NCBI RefSeq assembly: GCF_001864935.2
Contig: NZ_CP126267.1
Span: forward strand, 2,604,001 to 2,668,000
Length of the DNA stretch: 64,000 nt
Source: Curtobacterium sp. MCBA15_012
GTDB taxonomy: Bacteria > Actinomycetota > Actinomycetes > Actinomycetales > Microbacteriaceae
Direction: 5' to 3'
Shown here: piece after piece, positions 58,155 to 64,000 of the stretch
How positions within the stretch are numbered: position 1 is the stretch's first letter
Layout of the letters: each line of letters opens with the position of its first letter
The notes under the pieces: model-generated
What the model was told of the DNA's origin: nothing
Database searches by the model: none
The model's input: the letters and a program-made list of their open reading frames with translations, nothing else
Made by a program: the position numbers and the translations under genes

Positions 58155-59231
58155 ATGCAGAAGTCAGCCTGGCTGCCCGCCGTCCTCGCGCCGCTCGTCG
58201 TCGCGGGGGCCGTCGCCGCCCCCGTGATCGCGAACGCCGCCGCCGACCCCGTCGCGGGGAAGGACCCGAGCGCCGCGGACGTGATCGCGAGCGTGGCGCA
58301 GTCCCGCGACGCACAGTACTCGGGCCGGCTCTCGCAGACGAGCGACCTCGGGCTGCCCGAGCTCCCCTCGGGTGCCGGCGGGTCCTCCGTGCAGGGCGAC
58401 GCGTCCGACGTGCTCGGGCTCCTCACCGCACCGCACACCGCGCGCGTCTACGTCGACGGACCCGACAAGCAGCGCGTGCAGCTCACCCAGCAGCTCGCCG
58501 AGCAGGACGTCGTCCGCAACGGCGACGACGTCTGGACGTGGGACTCGAAGCAGCGCACGGCCGTGCACGTCACGCTCCCCGCCCGCGGGGACGCGCCCGC
58601 CGCCGGCACCACGACCCCGGCCGACGTCGCCCGGCGCGCGATCGACGCGATCACGCCGAGCACGACCGTGTCGAAGCCGACGGCCGTCCGGGTGGCGGGC
58701 CACGACGCGTGGCAGGTCACGCTGACGCCGAAGTCGGACGACACCCTGGTGGGCTCCGTGCGGCTCGCGGTGGACCAGCAGACCGGCCTGCCGCTCCGCG
58801 CGACGGTCCTCGCCGCGGGCAGTGCCGACCCGGCGTTCCAGGTCGGGTTCACGAGCCTCGACTACGGCGCGCCGGCCGCCCGCCTGTTCGACTTCACCCC
58901 GCCGAGCGGCGCGGAGGTGACGACGAAGGACCTGTCCGACGCCGACCACGGTGGCCACGCGGCACACGGCGACGGCACGGCAGCCGACCGCGGCACGCCC
59001 ACCGTGACGGGTTCGGGCTGGGACACCGTGGTCGAGCTGCCCGCGGGCTCCGTCGACCGCTCGGCGCTGCAGGGCGACGCCGACGCCTCCGGCCTGCTCG
59101 ACCAGCTGACGAAGCCGGTCGACGGCGGGCGCGCGGTGCAGACGAAGCTCGTCTCCGTCTACCTGACCGACGACGGCCGCGTGTTCGCGGGTGCCGTGCC
59201 GGTGTCGACCCTGGTCGCCGCGGCGAAGTGA
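58155..59231 (+). CDS. Secreted LolA-like/DUF2092-type protein
   Basis: This 358-aa protein starts QKSAWLPAVLAPLVVAGAVAAPVIANAAA, a Sec signal peptide with cleavage near Ala-Asn-Ala-Ala (about residue 29). The mature part is beta-rich with DVIASVAQSRDAQYSGRLSQTSDLG, RVQLTQQLAEQDVVRNGDDVWTWDSKQRTAVHV, DAWQVTLTPKSDDTLVGSVRLAVDQQTGLPLRATV and FTSLDYGAPAARLFDFTPPSG, the pattern of LolA-fold lipoprotein-carrier-like proteins of actinobacteria. Its stop overlaps the start of an ABC ATPase, so it likely works with that transporter. Confidence 0.85.
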   Translation: MQKSAWLPAVLAPLVVAGAVAAPVIANAAADPVAGKDPSAADVIASVAQSRDAQYSGRLSQTSDLGLPELPSGAGGSSVQGDASDVLGLLTAPHTARVYVDGPDKQRVQLTQQLAEQDVVRNGDDVWTWDSKQRTAVHVTLPARGDAPAAGTTTPADVARRAIDAITPSTTVSKPTAVRVAGHDAWQVTLTPKSDDTLVGSVRLAVDQQTGLPLRATVLAAGSADPAFQVGFTSLDYGAPAARLFDFTPPSGAEVTTKDLSDADHGGHAAHGDGTAADRGTPTVTGSGWDTVVELPAGSVDRSALQGDADASGLLDQLTKPVDGGRAVQTKLVSVYLTDDGRVFAGAVPVSTLVAAAK

Positions 59232-60175
59232 CCGCGACCGCCGACCTCGCGATCCGGACGGAGGCGCTCGCCAAGGTCTTCCGCCGCCAGCGCGCCGTCG
59301 ACGGGATCGACCTCGCCGTGCCGCGCGGGTCGGTCTTCGGGTTCCTCGGTCCGAACGGCTCCGGCAAGACCACCACGATCCGGATGCTCCTCGGACTCTC
59401 GTCGGCGACGAGCGGCCGCATCGACCTGCTCGGCCAGCCGATGCCCGCCGCGCGCCACACCGTGCTCCCCCGGGTCGGGGCGCTCGTCGAGGGGCCGGCC
59501 TCCTACCCGTACCTGAGCGGTCGGGCCAACCTGCACCGCTTCGACGCCGCCGATCCCACGTCCGACCCGCGGTCCCGGAAGACCCGGGTCGACGCCGCCC
59601 TCGACCGGGTCGGCCTGACGCACGCGGCCGACAAGAAGGCGCACGCGTACTCGCTCGGCATGAAGCAGCGCCTGGGGCTCGCGAACGCGCTGCTCGCACC
59701 CCGGGACCTGCTCGTGCTCGACGAACCGACGAACGGCCTCGACCCGCAGGGCACCCGCGAGGTCCGGAACCTCATCCGGTCCCTCGCCGACGACGGGACG
59801 ACCGTGTTCGTGTCGAGCCACCTCCTCGCCGAGATCGAGCAGGTCTGCACCCACGCCGCGGTGATGCGCACCGGGCGCCTGGTCGCGCAGGGCGCGCTCG
59901 ACGACCTCCGCGCGCAAGGTGGCCGGACGATCACGGTCCGGACGCCCGACGTGGGGCACGCGGGCACGGTCCTGATCGGCCTCGGCCTGACGCCCCGACG
60001 GGACGCCGGTGCCGACACGCTCGTCGCGGACCTGCCCGCCGAGACGGAACCCGAGGCCGTGACCGCGGCGCTCGTGCACGCCGACGTCCGGGTCCGCGGG
60101 ATCACGGTCGGCGGCGGCACGCTCGAGGACCTGTTCGTCGCGCTCACCGGGGATGGGTTCGATGTCGCAGCCTGA
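59228..60175 (+). CDS. ABC transporter ATP-binding protein
   Basis: This is 315 aa from GTG. Walker A is FLGPNGSGKTTTIRM (about residue 40), signature YSLGMKQRLGLANALL (about residue 139), Walker B LLVLDEPTNGLDPQG (about residue 160) and switch His VSSHLLAE. It is of the BcrA/CcmA-like ABC-2 type. The 4-bp overlap with the LolA-like gene and the 23-bp overlap with the permease indicate one operon for export of, or a cell-envelope function on, a lipid or peptide. Confidence 0.94.
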   Translation: MTATADLAIRTEALAKVFRRQRAVDGIDLAVPRGSVFGFLGPNGSGKTTTIRMLLGLSSATSGRIDLLGQPMPAARHTVLPRVGALVEGPASYPYLSGRANLHRFDAADPTSDPRSRKTRVDAALDRVGLTHAADKKAHAYSLGMKQRLGLANALLAPRDLLVLDEPTNGLDPQGTREVRNLIRSLADDGTTVFVSSHLLAEIEQVCTHAAVMRTGRLVAQGALDDLRAQGGRTITVRTPDVGHAGTVLIGLGLTPRRDAGADTLVADLPAETEPEAVTAALVHADVRVRGITVGGGTLEDLFVALTGDGFDVAA

Positions 60176-61109
60176 GACCACCGCACCGCAGCCCGACGCG
60201 GGCGCCGGGGCCACGGCCACGGCCACGGCCACGGCCACGGCCACGGCCCACCGTGCGGACGCCACCGCGCCGCAGCCCCACGCCCCCACCGGCCGGGGTC
60301 GCACGTTCGCCCTGCTCGGGTCCGAGCTCGCCCTGGTCTTCCGTCGGCGCCGCACCTGGGCGATGCTCGGGGCGCTCGCCCTCGTCCCGGTCCTCATCGC
60401 GATCGCGGTCCGCCTGACCACCGACGGCGACGACGGCGGCCCGGCCTTCCTCGGGGACATCACGAACAACGGACTCTTCGTGGCGTTCACGGCACTGACG
60501 GTGTCGATCCCGCTGTTCCTGCCCCTCACGGTCGGGGTCGTCTCGGGCGACACGGTCGCGGGCGAGGCGTCGCACGGCACGATCCGGTACCTGCTCGTCG
60601 CGCCGACCGGGCGACTGCGGTTCATCCTCGTCAAGTACGTCGGTGCGGTGGCGTTCTGCCTCGCCGCGACCCTGCTCGTGGTGCTCGTCGGAGCCCTCGT
60701 CGGGGCGCTGCTGTTCCCGATCGGCCCGGTGACCCTGCTGTCCGGGACCCAGGTCGACGGGTGGTCGTACGCCGGGCGGGCGGTGCTCCTCGCGCTCTAC
60801 GTGACGCTGTCGATGCTCGGGCTCGCGGCGATCGGCCTGTTCGCCTCGACGCTGACGACGGTGCCGGTCGGGGCGATGGCGACCACCGTGGTGCTCGCCG
60901 GGGTCTCCCAGGTGCTCGACCAGCTGCCGCAGCTCGACTGGCTGCACCCGTTCCTGTTCTCGCACCTGTGGCTCGGGTTCGGCGACCTGCTGCGCGACCC
61001 GATCGCGTTCGACTCGTTCGGGTCGAACGCGCTGCTCCAGCTCGGGTACGTCGCGGTCTTCGGCGCGCTCGCGTACGGCCGCTTCGCGACGAAGGACGTC
61101 CTGAGCTGA
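60153..61109 (+). CDS. ABC-2 type permease
   Basis: This is 318 aa; ATG 60153 overlaps the ATPase gene, and ATG 60162 is equally possible. The first 45 residues are disordered, with an Ala-Thr run from a hexanucleotide repeat. Six helices follow: TWAMLGALALVPVLIAIAV, FVAFTALTVSIPLFLPLTVGVVSGDTVAGEASHGTIRYLLV, VAFCLAATLLVVLVGALVGALLF and others. The EASHGTIR loop is typical of NosY/ABC-2 permeases. Confidence 0.9.
   Translation: MGSMSQPETTAPQPDAGAGATATATATATATAHRADATAPQPHAPTGRGRTFALLGSELALVFRRRRTWAMLGALALVPVLIAIAVRLTTDGDDGGPAFLGDITNNGLFVAFTALTVSIPLFLPLTVGVVSGDTVAGEASHGTIRYLLVAPTGRLRFILVKYVGAVAFCLAATLLVVLVGALVGALLFPIGPVTLLSGTQVDGWSYAGRAVLLALYVTLSMLGLAAIGLFASTLTTVPVGAMATTVVLAGVSQVLDQLPQLDWLHPFLFSHLWLGFGDLLRDPIAFDSFGSNALLQLGYVAVFGALAYGRFATKDVLS
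60209..60244 (+). repeat. GGCCAC hexanucleotide tract, six copies
   Basis: Six perfect copies encode alternating Ala-Thr in the N-terminal tail of the ABC permease. Gain or loss of units keeps frame. Confidence 0.9.
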
Positions 61110-61148
61110 CGCGAGACGCGGCCGACCCGCGCCGACCCGCGCCGAACT

Positions 61149-61218
61149 GACGCGCGCGACCCACGCCGACCCGACGGGCGCGATCCGCGCCGACCCGACG
61201 CGCGCGACCCGCGCCGAC
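61149..61218. repeat. 24-bp tandem repeat, three copies
   Basis: Units starting GACGCGCGCGACCC, GACGGGCGCGATCC and GACGCGCGCGACCC lie at 61149, 61173 and 61197, just before the terminator. Confidence 0.8.
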
Positions 61219-61223
61219 GACGA

Positions 61224-61257
61224 ACGGGCCCGACGTCCACCAGGACGTCGGGCCCGT
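61224..61257. terminator. Bidirectional terminator hairpin
   Basis: Arms ACGGGCCCGACGTCC and its exact complement (61224-61238, 61243-61257) surround loop ACCA. It lies between the convergent ABC permease and MDR genes. Confidence 0.9.
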
Positions 61258-61274
61258 GTCACGAGCGCCGGGGC

Positions 61275-62336
61275 TCAGGAAGCGGGGCTGGCCGTCCCGC
61301 CCGCCATCGTCTCCGTGTCGGCCCCGCGCTGGTCGGCGTACCGGTCGCGCAGGTCCCGGGCCTTCTCGGAGCGGTACCAGTCGAGGCGTGCCCCGGTCTC
61401 GACGGTCTGCATGCCGATCACGACCTTGCCGCGGGACCGCATCTCGGCGAGGTCCTCGTACGCGTCGACGATGTACTCGAACGGGTAGAAGCCCGAGATG
61501 AGGACCTGCACCCGCCGGTCCTGCACGGCCTTCGCGAGCATGGTGAGCAGCTCGCGCGCCTCTTCGTCCTCAGCAGGCGCGCGGAGGAACCGGATCTCGA
61601 CGTCGCGCCGTTCCTCGGACGACACGAAGCGGTCCTCGCCGACGCCGAGTCGTGCCGCGAGGCCCTTCGCCGCGTCGTCGCCGTGGTTGTCGATGAACGC
61701 CGTGATCGGGCGGCCACCGGCGATCTCGCGGATGCGGTCCTCCTCGCCGTCTCCGTAGGCCACCGGGAGGGTGCCGATCTGCCGCAGGTAGTCGTGGTTG
61801 CGGGGGCTGCCGAGCGCGATCACGGTCGCGCCGGCGTCGTGCGCGAGCTGGCACTGGATGTGCCCGACCCCGCCCGCCGCGGCGCTGATGACGACGGTGT
61901 CGTCCGGTCCGAGGCGCAGGGCGCGGACGATCGACGCCGCGGTGCAACCGGCCAGGTACAGGCCACCCGCGACCTCCCAGCCGACGTGTTCGGGCTTCTT
62001 GATGACCGCGCCGCGGGGTGCGCGCACCCAGGTCGCGTGCGCGCCGCCGTCGGGCGCGTGGCCCATGACCTCGTCGCCGACCTTGAGGTCGCGGACTTCG
62101 GAGCCGCGTGCGCGGACGATGCCGGCGAAGTCGACGCCCTGGTGGGCGGGGAACGCGAGGTCGACGTGGTCGCGGAGCTTCCCTTCGCGGAGGAAGCGCT
62201 CCACGTGGTTGAGTCCGGCGGCGACCACCTCGACGACGACGTCGCCGGGGCCGGGTTCGGGACGTTCCTGCGGGACGAGCTCGACCACGTCGAACCCGCC
62301 GTACCGGTCGTACTGCACTGCACTACCGATGCGCAT
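61275..62336 (-). CDS. MDR-family NADPH:quinone-reductase-like oxidoreductase
   Basis: This is 353 aa from the ATG with AAGGAG upstream. GDVVVEVVAAGLNHVERFLREGKL and FPAHQGVDFAGIVRARGSEV mark the GroES-like domain. VVISAAAGGVGHIQCQLAHDAGATVIALGS is the NAD(P) motif (A-x-x-G-x-x-G). No zinc-binding Cys cluster is present, so it belongs to the zinc-free quinone reductase/enoyl reductase branch. The C-terminal 35 residues (DWYRSEKARDLRDRYADQRGAD) are an extra helical tail. The substrate is unknown. Confidence 0.9.
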   Translation of the reverse strand: MRIGSAVQYDRYGGFDVVELVPQERPEPGPGDVVVEVVAAGLNHVERFLREGKLRDHVDLAFPAHQGVDFAGIVRARGSEVRDLKVGDEVMGHAPDGGAHATWVRAPRGAVIKKPEHVGWEVAGGLYLAGCTAASIVRALRLGPDDTVVISAAAGGVGHIQCQLAHDAGATVIALGSPRNHDYLRQIGTLPVAYGDGEEDRIREIAGGRPITAFIDNHGDDAAKGLAARLGVGEDRFVSSEERRDVEIRFLRAPAEDEEARELLTMLAKAVQDRRVQVLISGFYPFEYIVDAYEDLAEMRSRGKVVIGMQTVETGARLDWYRSEKARDLRDRYADQRGADTETMAGGTASPAS

Positions 62337-62540
62337 GAGGGACTCCTTCCGTCTGCATGCCACCGGTGTACTCGCGCAGACGGGACGGTGTCCGTGAGCA
62401 CGGGGTACTCCGCGGGTCCCCCGCGACGCGCGGGAGCCACAGCCGGACCGGCCGACGGTCCGGTCGCCGGGCAGGCGGTCCGGCGGACCGATGCGCGTGG
62501 GCACGGGACAGGCGGACCGACGCGCACGGGCGCGGGACGG

Positions 62541-62586
62541 GCGGACGGGAGGCGCGGTGCGGGCCCGCCCCGCGCCTCCCGTCCGC
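62541..62586. terminator. 17-bp hairpin of the CGGACGGGAGGCGCG family
   Basis: Left arm 62541-62557 and right arm 62570-62586 pair perfectly; the loop has an internal GCGGGCCCGC palindrome. It is 28 bp past the stop of the minus-strand metallophosphoesterase. Confidence 0.85.
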
Positions 62587-62613
62587 CCCGCACCGCGTCG
62601 GTGACGCGACCGG

Positions 62614-63528
62614 TCAGCGCTTGCCGGCCGCCTCCGCGACGCGCGCCGCGGTCGCCGCGTCCAACCGGAACGCGCGGCGGTCGCCCTCGGGGCGGGGCAC
62701 GCGGACGGGCGTCGACCAGACGGACCCGTCGGCGGCGACGTCGACGACGAGCGCACCGGAGGAGACCCAGGCGGACTCCTCGTCGTACGGGCCGACGACG
62801 TCGGAGTCGTTCGCGACGCCCGGTGCGACCAGCACGGGCACGCCCGCGAGGGACCCGGCGGAGTGGTGGTGCAGGTGCCCGCCGAGGACGAGCCGCACGT
62901 CGGATCCGTCGAGCACCTCGGCGAGGTCCTCGGGGTTCTGCAGGCGGAGCGCCTCGTGCAGCGCGGTCGGCGCGGGCACCGGCGGGTGGTGCAGGACCAC
63001 GATGCTGCCGTGCTCGACCGGGTCGCCGGTCAGCGCCGCGCGCAGGTGCTCGAGGGCGGTGTCGCTCACCTCGCCGTAGCCCGCGCCCGGGACGCTCGTG
63101 TCGACGGTGACGATCCGGAAGCCCGCGACGAGGGACTGCCCCGATACGGGGACGCTCGGCGGCGTGTACTGCATCGTGTGCGCGAACGGACGCCCGCCCT
63201 CCCCCAGGACGTGCCCGTCGGCGAGGACCTGCCGGAAGCCCTCGCGCAGGTCGTGGTTGCCCGGCACGGCGACGAACGCGGCGCCGTGCCGCTCGGCCCA
63301 GGACCCGACCCGCTCGCGCACGGTGCGGTACGACTCCGGACTGCCGTCCTCGGAGACGTCGCCGGACACGACGACGAGCCCGACGCCGGGGACCGGGTCG
63401 ACGTGGGCGAGGACCGCGTCGAGGGCCGCGGTGGTGTCGACGGTCCCCTGGTGCAGGGCGCCGTCGCCGGTCAGGTGGGTGTCGGACAGGTGGAGGACAC
63501 GGAGGGTCCCCGGTGCGGGCGGCTGCAT
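62614..63528 (-). CDS. Calcineurin-like metallophosphoesterase (CpdA/GpdQ-like)
   Basis: This 304-aa protein has the five metal blocks: LHLSDTHL (about residue 12), VVSGDVSEDG (about residue 55), VPGNHDLREG (about residue 91), VVLHHPPVP and GGHLHHHSAG (about residues 180 and 220). This is the cyclic-nucleotide phosphodiesterase type of class III enzymes. It may hydrolyse cAMP or a glycerophosphodiester; the substrate is not proven. No signal peptide is present. Confidence 0.93.
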   Translation of the reverse strand: MQPPAPGTLRVLHLSDTHLTGDGALHQGTVDTTAALDAVLAHVDPVPGVGLVVVSGDVSEDGSPESYRTVRERVGSWAERHGAAFVAVPGNHDLREGFRQVLADGHVLGEGGRPFAHTMQYTPPSVPVSGQSLVAGFRIVTVDTSVPGAGYGEVSDTALEHLRAALTGDPVEHGSIVVLHHPPVPAPTALHEALRLQNPEDLAEVLDGSDVRLVLGGHLHHHSAGSLAGVPVLVAPGVANDSDVVGPYDEESAWVSSGALVVDVAADGSVWSTPVRVPRPEGDRRAFRLDAATAARVAEAAGKR

Positions 63529-63579
63529 GCGGACACGCTAGCGACGTCGGTGGTCCGGGGGCTGCACGGCGGGTGGACC

Positions 63580-63657
63580 GCGGGTGGCGCCGACGGACGC
63601 GGACGCGGGGGTGCGTGCGGCGGCCCCGCTGCGGGTGGCGCCGGCGGACGCGGACGC
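63580..63657. repeat. 27-bp direct repeat (51-bp period)
   Basis: GCGGGTGGCGCCG-CGGACGC blocks at 63580-63606 and 63631-63657 differ at one base. It lies in the divergent spacer between the phosphoesterase and the aldolase. Confidence 0.8.
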
Positions 63658-63694
63658 CGGGGCGCGCGGCGGCCCACCGCGCTACCGTTGCCGC

Positions 63695-64000
63695 GTGACC
63701 GACGCCCCGATCGACCTGCGCTCCGACACCGTCACCCGCCCGACCCCCGCGATGCGCCGGGCGATGGCCGAGGCCGAGGTCGGCGACGACGTGTTCGGCG
63801 AGGACCCGGAGACGAACGCCCTCGAACGCGAGGTCGCCGCGCTGCTCGGGTACGAGGCCGGGCTGTTCACCCCGACCGGCTCGATGGCGAACCAGCTCGG
63901 GCTCCGCCTGCACGTCGCCCCGGGCGAGGAGCTGCTGGCCGACGTCCGCGCACACGTCGTCCGTGCCGAGCTCGGTGCGGCCGCGGTGTTCTCGGGCATC
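63695..64000 (+). CDS. Low-specificity threonine aldolase, truncated by the window
   Basis: The first 102 codons are present from GTG; the gene runs off the right edge. [37 protein letters not shown] is the highly conserved start of L-threonine aldolases (RSDTVTxPTxxM ... VGDDVYGEDP), and [17 protein letters not shown] follows. It is a PLP enzyme that splits threonine/allo-threonine to glycine and acetaldehyde. The PLP Lys lies beyond the window. TACCGT 13 bases upstream suggests a near-leaderless transcript. Confidence 0.93.
   Translation, partial: MTDAPIDLRSDTVTRPTPAMRRAMAEAEVGDDVFGEDPETNALEREVAALLGYEAGLFTPTGSMANQLGLRLHVAPGEELLADVRAHVVRAELGAAAVFSGI

Noticed and set aside
1..64000. Genomic island or prophage
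   Set aside because: Base composition and codon use look uniform by eye, and no integrase, transposase, tRNA junction or phage structural gene is visible.

Overview
The window is strongly GC-rich DNA (by eye above 70 percent), with dense coding on both strands, many GTG starts, and many 4-bp ATGA/GTGA stop-start overlaps. Gene content points to a high-GC actinobacterium, most likely Microbacteriaceae of the Curtobacterium type: NtaA-type flavin monooxygenase, SufS-SufU, cysK-cysE, type-B L36 and a lytic transglycosylase ending in Phe-Tyr. The genus is an inference. I see no tRNA, rRNA, CRISPR array, transposase, integrase or phage gene. The window looks like ordinary chromosome rich in catabolic and accessory loci.

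Layout: 0.4-9.7 kb holds single metabolic genes (flavin oxidoreductase, SDR, SGNH lipoprotein, NRDE protein, CoaBC), a DoxX-DUF2071-DUF1810 run, and GntR and MarR regulators. 10.0-10.9 kb is a secreted lytic transglycosylase with a long leader. 11.1-12.7 kb is an ECF sigma factor with two Asp23/Gls24-like proteins. 13-17 kb carries MOSC, MmcQ/YjbR, cysE, cysK and an M19 dipeptidase. 18.8-22.5 kb is an ABC exporter fused in one operon to a two-component system. 22.7-30.8 kb carries an isochorismatase-like hydrolase and a complete allantoin utilisation operon: NCS1 permease, racemase, allantoinase, ureidoglycine-glyoxylate transaminase, allantoate amidohydrolase and an RpiR regulator. 31-37 kb holds VOC, VIT1, GNAT, flavin monooxygenase, SRPBCC, SufU/SufS and an Rv0909-like small protein. 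37.4-44.7 kb holds a CLC channel, alpha-galactosidase under a LacI-type palindrome, CorA, TspO-like protein and alanine dehydrogenase. 44.8-48.9 kb holds an AraC regulator, then a SorC-type regulator divergent from glpD with two matching palindromes between them.

The two most interesting loci are at the right. At 49.7-50.9 kb a cysteine-free L36 gene and a CobW-C-domain protein with a destroyed P-loop flank a Zur-box-like palindrome, which suggests a zinc-starvation pair. At 51.1-58.1 kb a SorC regulator, SDR, zinc alcohol dehydrogenase (EltD-like), RbtT-type polyol MFS transporter, DhaK-DhaL kinase and RpiB-type isomerase form a probable tetritol (threitol/erythritol) catabolic cluster. It would feed D-erythrose 4-phosphate into central metabolism. 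The window ends with a LolA-like protein plus ABC transporter, a quinone-reductase-like enzyme, a metallophosphoesterase and the start of a threonine aldolase.

Non-coding DNA is unusual. Most spacers carry local direct repeats of 24-60 bp with unrelated units, some copying the 3' end of the adjacent gene. A dispersed palindrome family with the 15-bp arm CGGACGGGAGGCGCG sits at gene 3' ends and probably supplies terminators.
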